In this document: positions 44,017 to 53,132 of the stretch, piece by piece
Position numbering within the stretch: position 1 is the stretch's first letter
How the letters are laid out: every line of letters starts with the position of its first letter
Assembly (NCBI GenBank): GCA_963784645.1
Contig: CAWARY010000011.1
Coordinates: 248,001-312,000 of the forward strand
DNA: 64,000 nucleotides
Direction: 5' to 3'
DNA from: JBBRVW01 sp963784645
GTDB taxonomy: Bacteria > Actinomycetota > Actinomycetes > JACCUZ01
Position numbers and translations under genes: made by a program
Notes under the pieces: generated by a model
The model's database searches: none
What the model was told of the DNA's origin: nothing
What the model saw: only the letters and a program-made list of their open reading frames with translations

Positions 44017-44930
44017 GCCGGCACCGGCGCCCGGACCGCGACCTCGACGACGCCGTCCCGCTCGAGCAGGGGGATCGGGTCGAGGTGTCGCTCCGGCTGG
44101 TCGAGGTCGGCTCCCGCCCGGCGGACGTCGAAGTGCGCGCCGCAGCCGCGGCAGGTGAGCACCGCGCTGCCGGGGGTGGCCGGCGCCCGCTGGAGGCCGG
44201 CGTCCGCGAGGCTGGCGCCGCACCCCGCGCAGGAGTCCCGGTAGGCGTAGACCCCCGAGAGCAGCCGCAGCAGCACCAGGTCGGTGCCGTCGACGGAGGA
44301 CGGGACGAGGCCTCCGACGGGCAGGTCGTCGAGCCGGGCGGCCGCGCTCCAGTGCACGCCGCCGCCCGCCGCCGGCGACTGCCCCTCGGCGCGGAGCCGG
44401 GCGGTGAGCGAGTCGACCGAGATGAGACCGGCCGGGGCCGGGGTGGACTCCTGGACCTCGATGGCGACGATCTCCGGAGCCGCCGCGCGCACCGCCTCGT
44501 CGACCGCGAGCTCGAGGGTGACGGCGGAGGACGCGCAGCCGTCGCAGCTGCCGAGCAGCTCGAGCCGGACGACCCCCTCGTCGGTCACCTCGAGCAGCCG
44601 GACGTCGCCGCCGTGCGAGCCGAGGTAGGGGCGGACGTCGTCCAGGGCTCGCTGGACGCGGTCCTCGACGCCGTAGGGGTGCAGGCCGTGGACCAGGAGC
44701 AGGCTGGACACCAGGTGGTCGTCGGCCAGGGCAGCGAGCAGGGTGTCGTCGAGTGCGCCGGCGTCGTGGGCCAGCTCGAGGACGCGCTCCAGCCCGGCGC
44801 CGTACAGGTCGACGACGAGCCGGAGCAGCTCCTCGGACCGCTCGCGGGCGACCGGTCCGCCGACGGCGCTCGCCTCGAGGAGTGCCTCGATGCGCTCGCC
44901 GACGGCGCCCGGGTCCGGAGCGGCAGTCAC
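44013..44930 (-). CDS. hhyE: NifU-domain / Rieske-like Fe-S protein of the hydrogenase operon (HhyE-like)
   Basis: 305 residues. The middle part (about 90-150) is a NifU C-terminal domain with the cluster motif LLGSCDGCASSAVTLELAVD. The C-terminal part (about 215-285) has a Rieske-like layout, CAGCGASL then LTCRGCGAHFDVRRAG, but the usual histidine ligands are replaced: two CxxC pairs are present instead. Proteins of this kind (HhyE/HucE) are thought to pass electrons from high-affinity hydrogenases to the quinone pool. It overlaps the large-subunit gene by 4 nt. The symbol is given by analogy. Confidence 0.85.
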   Translation of the reverse strand: MTAAPDPGAVGERIEALLEASAVGGPVARERSEELLRLVVDLYGAGLERVLELAHDAGALDDTLLAALADDHLVSSLLLVHGLHPYGVEDRVQRALDDVRPYLGSHGGDVRLLEVTDEGVVRLELLGSCDGCASSAVTLELAVDEAVRAAAPEIVAIEVQESTPAPAGLISVDSLTARLRAEGQSPAAGGGVHWSAAARLDDLPVGGLVPSSVDGTDLVLLRLLSGVYAYRDSCAGCGASLADAGLQRAPATPGSAVLTCRGCGAHFDVRRAGADLDQPERHLDPIPLLERDGVVEVAVRAPVPA

Positions 44931-46723
44931 TCCTCCGCCGAGACCGCGGCCGTCGGCGAGTGGACCTTCTTCAGGGTCTTGCCCTCGCCGAGGTACATGT
45001 GCACGCCGCACGGCAGGCAGGGATCGAAGCTGCGGACCGTCCGCATGATGTCGATGCCCTTGAAGTTGTCCCGGGTGTTCTCCTCGAACAGCGGCTGGTC
45101 CTGCACCGCGTCCTCGTAGGGCCCGGGGGTGCCGTAGACGTCCCGAGGGTTCGCGTTCCACGGCGTGGGCGGGTAGGGGTGGTAGTTGGCGATCTTGCCG
45201 TCCTTGATGACCATGTGGTGCGAGAGGACGCCACGGACCGCCTCGGTGAAGCCGCAGCCGATCGCCTCGTCGGGGACCTCGAACGGCTCCCAGGTCTTGG
45301 TGCGGCCGGCGCGGATCTCGACGAGCGCCTTCTCGGCGAAGTGCAGCGCGGCCGCGGCGGCGTAGGCCTGGAAGTAGGTGCGGGCCCGGTTGCGCTCGAT
45401 CGTGTTGCTCCACTGCGGGATCTTCCACTCGAGGGACACCGGTCCCTTGAGCGCGGTCTTCGGGAGGTTGATCTGGACGCTGGTACCGGTCGACTTCACG
45501 TAGCCGATGTCGACGAGCCCGGCGAGGGCGGTCGACCAGAGGCGGGCGAGCGGGCCGCCGCCGGTGTCCAGTGCCAGGTGGTCCTTGCCGTCGAACCAGC
45601 GTGGCGACATGACCCAGCTGTACTTGTCGTCGAGGTCGCGCTTCTGCGGCTTCGGGTTGGTGTGCTGGTTCCAGGGATGGCGGCGGTCGACGGGGTTGCC
45701 GAGGGGGTCCTTGGTGACGAACATCTCCTGGTCGGTCCAGTCGTCGTAGTACGAGCTGCCGAGCAGGATCCGGATGCCGAGGTTGATGTCGACCAGGCTG
45801 TGCGTGACCAGCTTGCCGTCGACGACGACACCGGGGGTCACGAACATCTTGTTGCCCCAGTTCTCCATGTCCTTGTAGGCGAAGTTGCAGTGGTCGGGGT
45901 CCTGGAAGGAGCCCCAGCAGCCCAGCAGGGTGCGGCGCAGGCCGACCTGCTCGTAGCCCGGGAGCGCCTCGTAGAAGAAGTCGAAGAGGTCGTCGTGCAT
46001 CGGCACGACCTTCTTCATGAACTCGACGTAGCGCATCAGCCGGGTGATGTAGTCGGTCATCAGCTGGATGGTCGCGACCGTGCCGACGCCGCCGGGGTAG
46101 AGCGTCGACGGGTGGACGTGCCGGCCCTCCATCAGGCAGAACATCTCGCGGGTCCACCGACTGACCTGCAGGGCCTCGCGGTAGAACTCGCCGGTGAACG
46201 GGTTGAGCGCCCGCATGATGTCGGCGATGGTCTTGTAGCCGTGCGCGTCCTCGTGCGGGGACCGGGTGTTCTCGGCCTTGGCGAGCACGCCGGGGTTGGT
46301 CTCCTTGACCATCCGCTCGCAGTAGTCGACCCCGACCAGGTTCTCCTGGAAGATGTTGTGGTCGAACATGTACTCGGCGGCCTCGCCGAGGTTGACGATC
46401 CACTCGGCCAGCGGCGGCGGCTTCACGCCGTACGCCATGTTCTGCGCGTAGCAGGAGCAGGTGGCGTGGTTGTCGCCGCAGATGCCGCAGATGCGGCTGG
46501 TGATGAAGTGCGCGTCGCGCGGGTCCTTGCCCTTCATGAACAGGCTGTAGCCGCGGAAGATCGACGACGTGCTGTGGCACTCGGCCACGGTCATGTTGGC
46601 GAAGTCGATCTTCGTGTAGATCCCGAGGCTGCCGACGATCCGGGTGATCGGGTCCCAGGCCATCTCGACGAGCTCGCGGTCCTTCGACGACGTGCTGTCG
46701 GTGCGTGCCGCTGTGGTGGTCAT
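44927..46723 (-). CDS. hhyL: [NiFe] hydrogenase large subunit, group 1h type
   Basis: 598 residues. It holds the NiFe active site. The first Cys pair is in TSRICGICGDNHATCSCYAQ (C79, C82); the second is in DPCLPCGVHM (C569, C572). The sequence after H575 is a 23-residue tail to be cut by the maturation protease. The first motif is the form found in actinobacterial high-affinity group 1h enzymes, which oxidise atmospheric hydrogen. No Tat or Sec signal is seen, so it is cytoplasmic-facing. It starts 4 nt after the small subunit. Confidence 0.97.
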   Translation of the reverse strand: MTTTAARTDSTSSKDRELVEMAWDPITRIVGSLGIYTKIDFANMTVAECHSTSSIFRGYSLFMKGKDPRDAHFITSRICGICGDNHATCSCYAQNMAYGVKPPPLAEWIVNLGEAAEYMFDHNIFQENLVGVDYCERMVKETNPGVLAKAENTRSPHEDAHGYKTIADIMRALNPFTGEFYREALQVSRWTREMFCLMEGRHVHPSTLYPGGVGTVATIQLMTDYITRLMRYVEFMKKVVPMHDDLFDFFYEALPGYEQVGLRRTLLGCWGSFQDPDHCNFAYKDMENWGNKMFVTPGVVVDGKLVTHSLVDINLGIRILLGSSYYDDWTDQEMFVTKDPLGNPVDRRHPWNQHTNPKPQKRDLDDKYSWVMSPRWFDGKDHLALDTGGGPLARLWSTALAGLVDIGYVKSTGTSVQINLPKTALKGPVSLEWKIPQWSNTIERNRARTYFQAYAAAAALHFAEKALVEIRAGRTKTWEPFEVPDEAIGCGFTEAVRGVLSHHMVIKDGKIANYHPYPPTPWNANPRDVYGTPGPYEDAVQDQPLFEENTRDNFKGIDIMRTVRSFDPCLPCGVHMYLGEGKTLKKVHSPTAAVSAEE

Positions 46724-46727
46724 CGGG

Positions 46728-47783
46728 TCACCACGTCTTCCTGGCGCCGGACAGCAGCTCGCTGCTGGGCTTGCGCCACTTGGGTTCCTTGTTGAGCGTG
46801 GCGGTCGTCTTGCTCCGGAGAGCCCGGATCGTGCGTCCGTAGGTGCCCACCGCGGTGGTCGAGAGCTTGCCGCCAGGTGGCTCGTCCATGAACGGCATGA
46901 ACTTGTCCGGGAAGCCCGGCATCGTGCAGCCGATGCAGATGCCGCCCACGTTGGGGCAGCCGCCGACGCCGTTGATCCAACCGCGCTTGGGCACGTTGCA
47001 CTTGACGACCGGCCCCCAGCAGCCGAGCTTGACGATGCACTTCGGCGAGCCGTACTCGGTGGCGAAGTCGCCCTGCTCGTAGTAGCCCGCGCGGTCGCAG
47101 CCCTCGTGCACGGTCTGGCCGAACAGCCAGGTGGGCCGCAGCTGGTCGTCCAGCGGGATCATCGGCGCCTGCCCGGTTGCCTGGTACAGCAGGTAGGTGA
47201 TGGTCTCCGACAGGTTGTCGCCCTGCACCGGACAGCCGGGCACGCACACGATCGGCAGGCCCGCCTTGCTCTTCCAGTCCCAGCCGAGGTAGTCGGGCAC
47301 GCCCATCGCGCCGGTGGGGTTGCCGGCCATCGCGTGGATGCCGCCGTAGGTCGCGCAGGTGCCGACCGCGAGGATCGCCAGCGCCTTGGGGGCGAGCCGG
47401 TCGAGCCACTCGCTGGTGGTCACCGGCTGACCGGTCATCGGGTTGTTGCCGAACCCGCACCAGTAGCCGTCACCGGCGAGCTTCTCGTTGGGGATCGAGC
47501 CCTCGACGACGAGCACGAACGGCTCGAGCTCGCCACGGTCGGCCTTCCAGAACCACTCGAGGAAGTCGTCGGCGCCGCCGGCCGGTCCGCACTCGAAGTC
47601 GATGAGCGGCCAGTGGACCGCCACTTTCGGCAGCCCCGGCAAGGCACCGAGAGCGATCTCCTCGATGCTCGGCTGGGTGGCCCCGGTCAGTGCGACGGAG
47701 TCCCCGTCACAGCTGAGCCCGGCGTTGATCCAGAGGACGTGGACGGTGGTGTCTTCGGCAGCGACGGCTTCTGCGGAGAGCAC
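46728..47783 (-). CDS. hhyS: [NiFe] hydrogenase small subunit, group 1h type
   Basis: 351 residues. It carries three Fe-S clusters for electron transfer. The proximal-cluster region reads NAGLSCDGDSVALTGATQPS, with Asp residues where most hydrogenases have a Cys; in this group one Asp serves as cluster ligand. Other ligands lie in VGTCATYGGIHAM, CVPGCPVQGDNL, VHEGCDRAGYYEQGDF, KLGCWGPVVKCNVP and GGCPNVGGICIGCTMPGFPD. No twin-arginine signal and no C-terminal membrane helix are present, again as in group 1h. GTG start with GGGAGG 6 nt upstream. Confidence 0.97.
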   Translation of the reverse strand: MLSAEAVAAEDTTVHVLWINAGLSCDGDSVALTGATQPSIEEIALGALPGLPKVAVHWPLIDFECGPAGGADDFLEWFWKADRGELEPFVLVVEGSIPNEKLAGDGYWCGFGNNPMTGQPVTTSEWLDRLAPKALAILAVGTCATYGGIHAMAGNPTGAMGVPDYLGWDWKSKAGLPIVCVPGCPVQGDNLSETITYLLYQATGQAPMIPLDDQLRPTWLFGQTVHEGCDRAGYYEQGDFATEYGSPKCIVKLGCWGPVVKCNVPKRGWINGVGGCPNVGGICIGCTMPGFPDKFMPFMDEPPGGKLSTTAVGTYGRTIRALRSKTTATLNKEPKWRKPSSELLSGARKTW

Positions 47784-47799
47784 GGACAGCCTCCCGTGG

Positions 47800-47821
47800 G
47801 GGGCCTGCGTGTGGAGGCCCC
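47800..47821 (-). other. Stem-loop in the hydrogenase leader
   Basis: GGGGCCT and AGGCCCC form a 7-bp stem with an 8-nt loop, ending a few bases before the hhyS ribosome site. It could affect translation or mRNA stability. It is not followed by a T-tract, so termination is unlikely. Confidence 0.35.
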
Positions 47822-47869
47822 TTCACGCCGTAGACGGCCAGCTGTGCGGGTCTGTGCGGCGCAAAGAAC

Positions 47870-47899
47870 GTCCTATGCCCGGCTGTGATCTTTTGTCAA
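47870..47899 (-). promoter_or_regulatory. Putative promoter of the hydrogenase operon
   Basis: On the minus strand a consensus -35 TTGACA (47899-47894) is followed after 18 bp by TAGGAC (47875-47870), a weak -10. It lies in the most AT-rich part of the 225-bp gap between the ABC permease stop (48009) and hhyS, and predicts a leader of about 80 nt. No clear Rex or Crp operator was found in this gap. Confidence 0.5.
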
Positions 47900-48008
47900 T
47901 GACCGGCAACGAATCAGTACCAATCGGGTACGCCGGGTCACCGGCGACGGTGCCTCGGCCGCGGCGCGCTGCCCGGTAGCCGGGGCCGCTCGTGGCTACT
48001 GGTGCGGT

Positions 48009-48743
48009 TCATTCGGCGGACGTGAGCCGGATCGACCGCAGCCGGTGCCCGGCCAGCCAGGTGCCGCCGACCACGACCACCAGGAGCATCACCACGGAGA
48101 TCTGCGGCCGGACCGCGGCGGTGATGCCCAGTCGCTCGGCGTCGTCGCCGACGACGGAGCGGGTCACGGCGAGCGCCCACTGCTGGATGCTGATGCCCTG
48201 CGCGCCGAGCACGAGCCCGCCGATGGCGGTCTCCCACACAAGCGTGTAGATCAGCCCGATGACGACGGCGTTGCGGTTGAGCACGGACAGCAGCAGGAAC
48301 AGCGCGCAGTAGGCCGCGCCGCCGGCGAACGCTCCGAGCCCGTACGCGACCGCGAGGCCCTCGCGGCCACCGACCAGGATCCACCCGGAGACCAGCACAG
48401 GCAGGGCACCGAACACCGTGGTGACGGCGACCGCGACCGCCAGCTTGGTCACGACGATGACGTGCCGGCTGATGGGCTTGCTCAGCAGGTAGACGATCGA
48501 GCCGTCGTCGATCTCGCCCCCGAGGGCCCCGGTGCCGGCGATCAACGAGAGCAGCGGGACGACGGTCGCGATCGCGAACGTGCCGAGCAGCCCGACGGTG
48601 ACGTCGGCCCGCGAGGACTCCTGGACCGCGAGCCGCAGGACGATCGACAGGCCCAGCAGCGCCCCCGGCAGCACGAGCAGCAGCAGCGCGCGCCGGCGGC
48701 CGAGCAGAGTGCGCGCGGTGAGCATCGCGATCGTGGCGTTCAT
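48009..48743 (-). CDS. ABC transporter permease (ABC-2 type)
   Basis: 244 residues with about six transmembrane helices. The motif GGEIDDGSIVYLLSKPISRHVIVVTKLAV is typical of ABC-2/GldG-like permeases. It is the last gene of a four-gene operon and pairs with the ATPase encoded just upstream (ATGA overlap). The substrate is unknown; such systems are usually exporters. Confidence 0.87.
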   Translation of the reverse strand: MNATIAMLTARTLLGRRRALLLLVLPGALLGLSIVLRLAVQESSRADVTVGLLGTFAIATVVPLLSLIAGTGALGGEIDDGSIVYLLSKPISRHVIVVTKLAVAVAVTTVFGALPVLVSGWILVGGREGLAVAYGLGAFAGGAAYCALFLLLSVLNRNAVVIGLIYTLVWETAIGGLVLGAQGISIQQWALAVTRSVVGDDAERLGITAAVRPQISVVMLLVVVVGGTWLAGHRLRSIRLTSAE

Positions 48744-49648
48744 CGCGCCACCAGATAGGCGAAGACGCTCTCCAGCGACTCGTCCGACGGCGACACGTCC
48801 AGCAGCCGGATGCCGTGCTGCCGCGCCAGCTGGGGGAGCACGTGCACGAACCGCCCGTAGTCGCTGGACTGCACCCGCAGGGTGTCGCCCAGGTCGACCG
48901 ACGAGGCACAGCCGTCGGCGATCACGGCCGCGGCGAGTGCCCGGTCGTCGCTGGACGAGACGGAGAACCGGTGCGGTCGCTCGGTCATCAGCCGCCGGAT
49001 CTCGCGGAAGTCGCCGGACGCCGCGTGCCTGCCGGCGACCATGACCTCGATGGTGCCCGCGATCTCCTCGACCTCCTCGAGGATGTGCGAGCTGAACAGC
49101 ACCGTGCGGCCCTCGGCACCGAGCTGGTGCAGCAGCGCCATGAGGTGCAGCCGCTGCCGCGGGTCCATGCCGTTGAAGGGCTCGTCCAGCAGCAGGACGG
49201 CAGGGTCGTGCACGAGGGCGGAGGCCATCTTCACCCGTTGCTTCATGCCCTTGGAGTACGTGCCGATCTCGCGGTCCGACGCGTCGGTCATCTCGACCAG
49301 GTCGAGCGCCCGCCCGGCCGCGGCAGGCGGGTCGGGGAGCCGCTGCAGACGGGCGTTGGCGACGACGAACGCCCAGCCGGTCACGACGTCGTAGGCCGCC
49401 TCCGTCTCCGGGACGATGCCGATCTGCCGGTAGACCGCCTCGCGCTGCCACACCGGCTCGCCGTCGAGCAGGACCGAGCCGGCCGAGGGCGGCAGGAAGC
49501 CGCCCATCATCGAGATGAGTGTCGACTTGCCGGCGCCGTTCGGCCCGAGCAGTCCGGTGACGCCCGGGCCGATCGTCATCGACACGTCGTTGACGGCGAC
49601 CACGTCGCCGTACCAGCGGGAGACCGCGTCGAGCACGACGGTGCTCAC
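48740..49648 (-). CDS. ABC transporter ATP-binding protein
   Basis: 302 residues. Walker A GPNGAGKSTL, signature YSKGMKQRVKMA, Walker B AVLLLDEPFNGMD and the H-loop SSHILEE are all present. A C-terminal ~90-residue domain follows the ATPase, as in the DrrA-like export ATPases. GTG start with GTGA overlap to the upstream permease gene. Confidence 0.92.
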   Translation of the reverse strand: MSTVVLDAVSRWYGDVVAVNDVSMTIGPGVTGLLGPNGAGKSTLISMMGGFLPPSAGSVLLDGEPVWQREAVYRQIGIVPETEAAYDVVTGWAFVVANARLQRLPDPPAAAGRALDLVEMTDASDREIGTYSKGMKQRVKMASALVHDPAVLLLDEPFNGMDPRQRLHLMALLHQLGAEGRTVLFSSHILEEVEEIAGTIEVMVAGRHAASGDFREIRRLMTERPHRFSVSSSDDRALAAAVIADGCASSVDLGDTLRVQSSDYGRFVHVLPQLARQHGIRLLDVSPSDESLESVFAYLVAR

Positions 49649-50532
49649 GAGGCGGTCACCCGGCGGTAGCGCCGCACCAGCAGCAGGTAGCAGGCGGCGA
49701 CGAACGCGACGACGACGAGCGCGAAGACCGGCCCGCCGGCGGCGCCGGGCGGACCGGTCACGGTCGACGACTCGGCGCCGAGTGCCCACACCTGCACCCC
49801 GTCGACGAGCGGGTAGGGCGCGATCAGGCCGCTCCAGCCGGCGAGGACCGCGTGGCCCTGGTCCTGGGCGACCCCCTGCGCGATCGCCGAGACCCCGCCC
49901 AGCACGAGGATGACCGCGACGATGGCGGCCACCCCGATGCCCCGGCGCGGCGTCCAGGCCGCGACGAGCAGCCCCAGCGACGCGAGCACCACGGCGAAGA
50001 CCACTGCTCCGGCCAGGCCCGCGAGCAGGTCGCGGGTGTTGTGCCAGAAGGGCAGGCCGCCGAGCAGTGCCCCGCCGTAGAGGACGAGCAGCGGTGCTGC
50101 CAGCAGGACGAAGACCGCCGCCGACATCGCCGCGAGCTTGGCCCGCACGTAGGACCGCCGTGACAGCGGCCGGGAGAAGTACAGCTCGACCACCCGGAAC
50201 CGCAGGTCGCGCGACACGCTCTGCGGTGCCTGCGCCGCGACGAAGACCGTCGACACGACGCCGAGGCGGATCGCGTAGGAGGTGTACGCGAAGGGCAGCT
50301 CGTCGGCTCCGCTGAGGACGACGATGGCCGCCACGACCAGGGCCGGGACCACCATGACCGCGAGCAGCAGGACAGGCATCACCTTGGACCTGGTGCTGCG
50401 CCCGAGCCCGAAGGCGCCGCGCAGGCTGGCGACGGCCAGCGAGCGCTCGATGTACGGCAGCCCGAGTCGCGGTCCGTCGTAGCTGCGGTAGCCGATGTCG
50501 TGGATGGCTCCGGTCTCGCGCGGCACCGTCAC
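49645..50532 (-). CDS. ABC transporter permease (ABC-2 type)
   Basis: 295 residues with six predicted transmembrane helices after a cytoplasmic N-terminus (IHDIGYRSYDGPRLG, a sequence characteristic of this permease group). The motif ELYFSRPLSRRSYVRAKLAAM corresponds to the KPISR-type loop of the partner permease. It overlaps both neighbouring genes by 4 nt. A second GTG 6 nt downstream is an alternative start. Confidence 0.87.
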   Translation of the reverse strand: MTVPRETGAIHDIGYRSYDGPRLGLPYIERSLAVASLRGAFGLGRSTRSKVMPVLLLAVMVVPALVVAAIVVLSGADELPFAYTSYAIRLGVVSTVFVAAQAPQSVSRDLRFRVVELYFSRPLSRRSYVRAKLAAMSAAVFVLLAAPLLVLYGGALLGGLPFWHNTRDLLAGLAGAVVFAVVLASLGLLVAAWTPRRGIGVAAIVAVILVLGGVSAIAQGVAQDQGHAVLAGWSGLIAPYPLVDGVQVWALGAESSTVTGPPGAAGGPVFALVVVAFVAACYLLLVRRYRRVTAS

Positions 50533-51437
50533 GAGGCCGCCTCGTCGCGGAACATGTCGAGCATGTGCTGCCGGCCCTGCTGCAGCCGGACCAGGCCGAC
50601 CCCGAGCTCGGCGACGACGTCGCGCACCGTGTCGTACGTGGACTCGTCGACCAGCTCGACCTGGAGCAGCTCGCCGGAGCGCCGGACCGTCAGCCCGGCG
50701 GCGGCGAAGGCCGTCTCGGCATCGGCGCCGCGGTCGCTCACCTCGACCGTGAGGTTCTGCGTCAGTGCGGTCACGGCGGAAGTCGCCGCGGCGCGCATCA
50801 AGCGGCCGCCGTCGATGACGACGACGTGGTCGCACACCCGCTCCAGCTCGCCCATCAGGTGCGAGGTCACGACCACGGAGATGCCGAACACCGTGCCGAT
50901 CCTGCGGATGAGGGCGAGCATCTCGTCGCGACCCGCGGGGTCCAGGCCGTTGGTCGGCTCGTCGAGCAGCACCAGCCTCGGGTCGTGCGCGAGGGCCTGG
51001 GCGAGCTTCACGCGCTGCTTCATGCCGGTCGAGTAGCCGCCGATCGGCCGGTAGCGCTCCTCGAAGAGGCCGACGTGCCGGAGGGTGTCGGCCGCGCGCT
51101 CGCGGGCGGCCGTGGTGGGCAGGCCCGACATCCGGGCGAGGTGCACGACCAGCTCGGTGGCGGTCACGTCCGGCGGCAGGCAGTCGTGCTCCGGCATGTA
51201 GCCGACCAGCTCGCGGATCCGGGTCCCGTCGGTGGCGACGTCGAGGTCCAGGACCTGGGCCGTCCCGGACGTCGCAGGTGCCAGCCCGAGCAAGATCTTG
51301 ATCAGCGTCGACTTGCCCGCGCCGTTCGCGCCGACCAGCCCCGTGACGCCCGGCGGGAACTCGACGGAGAGGTCGGCCAGGGCCGTCACGCGCGAGCCGA
51401 ACCGCTTCGTCAGCCCGGTGGTGACGATCATCGACAT
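50529..51437 (-). CDS. ABC transporter ATP-binding protein
   Basis: 302 residues. Walker A GANGAGKSTL, signature YSTGMKQRVKLA, Walker B LVLLDEPTNGLD and TSHLMGELERV. It is the first gene of the ATPase-permease-ATPase-permease operon. The two ATPases are paralogues, so the four products probably form one heteromeric transporter or two related ones. A TAGGCT -10 box 6 nt before the ATG suggests a leaderless transcript. Confidence 0.92.
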   Translation of the reverse strand: MSMIVTTGLTKRFGSRVTALADLSVEFPPGVTGLVGANGAGKSTLIKILLGLAPATSGTAQVLDLDVATDGTRIRELVGYMPEHDCLPPDVTATELVVHLARMSGLPTTAARERAADTLRHVGLFEERYRPIGGYSTGMKQRVKLAQALAHDPRLVLLDEPTNGLDPAGRDEMLALIRRIGTVFGISVVVTSHLMGELERVCDHVVVIDGGRLMRAAATSAVTALTQNLTVEVSDRGADAETAFAAAGLTVRRSGELLQVELVDESTYDTVRDVVAELGVGLVRLQQGRQHMLDMFRDEAAS

Positions 51438-51443
51438 CGCGTC

Positions 51444-51449
51444 AGCCTA
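51444..51449 (-). promoter_or_regulatory. -10 box of a leaderless ABC operon transcript
   Basis: TAGGCT on the minus strand ends 6 nt before the ATG of the first ABC ATPase gene. Confidence 0.4.
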
Positions 51450-51475
51450 GGCCGCGCGCGCCGGGGCGCTCGCAC

Positions 51476-53119
51476 TCAGGCCGACGCACTGCCCGGCCAG
51501 CCGAGAACGAGCAGGCAGACGTCGTCGCCCGTCGGTCCGGACCCGAGGATCGCGTCGGCGATGACCTCGGCGAGGCCGGCGACTGCATGGTCCGCGTGCT
51601 GCTCGAGGACGCCGCCTAGCGCGTCGATGCACTCGTCCAAGGGAGCGTCACGGCGCTCCACCAGCCCGTCGCTGTAGAGGGCGAGCCGGCTTCCCGGCCC
51701 CAGGACCGTGTGGGCCTGCGTGCGCCGGTGGTTCCCGAAGTGCGCGCCGAGCGGGGTGGAGCGGCCGCCCCAGAGCTGCGCCGTGCTGCGACCGGGTGTC
51801 ACGACGAGGGGCGGCGGGTGGCCCGCACAGGCGTAGACGAGCGATCCGTCGCGCAGGTCCAGCTCGGCGTAGGCCAGGGTCGCCGTCTGCGCAGCGGGGA
51901 CGTCCTCGACGAAGTCGTCCAGCCGCTGCAGCAGCAGGGCCGGCCCGGAGTCGACGGTCGCGAGGGCCCGGACGGCGCTGCGCAGCTGTCCCATGGCGGC
52001 CGCCGCGTGCAGCCCGCGCCCGACGACGTCGCCGACCACCAGGGCGACCCGGTCGGCGTCGACGGCGAACGCGTCGAACCAGTCGCCGCCGACCTGCATG
52101 CCGTCGACGGCGGGCCGGTAGCAGGCCGAGACCTCGAGCCGGGCGTCGGTCGGCAGCCCGGTCGGCAGCATGCTCGCCTGCAGCGTCGTCGCGACCCGGG
52201 CCTGCTGGTCGCTGAGCCGCGCCCGGTCCAGCGCCTGCCCGGCCTGGCTCCCCAGCGTCGCGAGCAGCCGCAGGTGGTCCGGCGCGGTCCCGGTCTCCGG
52301 CACGACCAGTCCGAGCGCACCGAGGGTCCGGTCGCCGGAGACGAGCGGGGCCAGGAGCAGCCGGCCGCCGTCGACGCCGAGCCGGGCGCGGGCGGCATCC
52401 TCGCTGGAACCGCCGTCACCGGTGACGATCCGGCCGTCACGCAGGGCGTCGGCGCCCGGCAGCTCGTCGCGGGCGAGGTCGTCGCCAGGGCCGGTCCAGG
52501 TCCACCCCGTCGCACCGGATCCCTGCAGCCACACCCCGCTGACGCGGGCGCCGAGGACCTCGGGGCCTGCGGAGGCCATCACCCGGCACACGTCGTCGAC
52601 CGACGAGGCGGCGGCCAGCGCCGCCACCACGGTCTCGAGACCGGTCACCCAGGCGGTGGCCTGCTCGGCCCGGCGGCGCGCGGCGAGCAGCTCCCGCTCG
52701 TACTCCTTGCGGTCGCTCGCGTCGAACACCGAGGTCCGCACGCCGAGCACGGTGCCGTCCTCGCCGACGAGCTGGCGGGCGTTGAGCAGGACGGGCAGCA
52801 GGGTGCCGTCGGCACGCACCACATCCATGGCGATCGCGCGGACGGAGCCCTGCATCCGCAGGAGCGGCGCGTAGTGGGTCTCGTGGTAGATCCGGCTGCC
52901 CGCGCTGAGCACGTCGCTCAGCCTCCGTCGGTCGACCAGCTCGTCACGGGTGTAGCCGGTCCACGACAGGAACGTCTGGTTCACCCTGGCCAGCCGTCCG
53001 TCGGCGTACGCCGAGAGGTAGCCGCACGGCGCGTTCTCGAAGAGGTCCTCAGCGCTGTCGTGCCTACGGGCGGCCGACGCCGACCGTTCCTCGGTGCTCC
53101 TCCGCGGGGCGTCCGTCAC
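51476..53119 (-). CDS. PAS-GAF-PP2C phosphatase, RsbP-like
   Basis: 547 residues. An N-terminal PAS domain (about 22-135: LFENAPCGYLSAYADGRLARVNQTFLSWTGYT) is followed by a GAF domain (about 160-310) and a SpoIIE/RsbU-type PP2C phosphatase (about 325-545). Metal ligands are in QVGGDWFDAF, VVGDVVGRGLHAA, LYSDGLVERRD and PTGDDVCLLVL. It lies 13 bp after an RsbQ-like hydrolase gene. In Bacillus subtilis RsbQ activates the PAS-PP2C protein RsbP on energy stress, freeing sigma-B. The same logic is inferred here; the GAF domain is an addition relative to RsbP. GTG start. Confidence 0.88.
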   Translation of the reverse strand: MTDAPRRSTEERSASAARRHDSAEDLFENAPCGYLSAYADGRLARVNQTFLSWTGYTRDELVDRRRLSDVLSAGSRIYHETHYAPLLRMQGSVRAIAMDVVRADGTLLPVLLNARQLVGEDGTVLGVRTSVFDASDRKEYERELLAARRRAEQATAWVTGLETVVAALAAASSVDDVCRVMASAGPEVLGARVSGVWLQGSGATGWTWTGPGDDLARDELPGADALRDGRIVTGDGGSSEDAARARLGVDGGRLLLAPLVSGDRTLGALGLVVPETGTAPDHLRLLATLGSQAGQALDRARLSDQQARVATTLQASMLPTGLPTDARLEVSACYRPAVDGMQVGGDWFDAFAVDADRVALVVGDVVGRGLHAAAAMGQLRSAVRALATVDSGPALLLQRLDDFVEDVPAAQTATLAYAELDLRDGSLVYACAGHPPPLVVTPGRSTAQLWGGRSTPLGAHFGNHRRTQAHTVLGPGSRLALYSDGLVERRDAPLDECIDALGGVLEQHADHAVAGLAEVIADAILGSGPTGDDVCLLVLGWPGSASA

Positions 53120-53132
53120 GAAGCGCCCGGGA

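Noticed and set aside
47884..47899. Possible Crp- or Rex-like site in the hydrogenase promoter (TGTGATCTTTTGTCAA)
   Set aside because: Only the left half fits; the right half has several mismatches. It overlaps the TTGACA box, which explains the sequence better.
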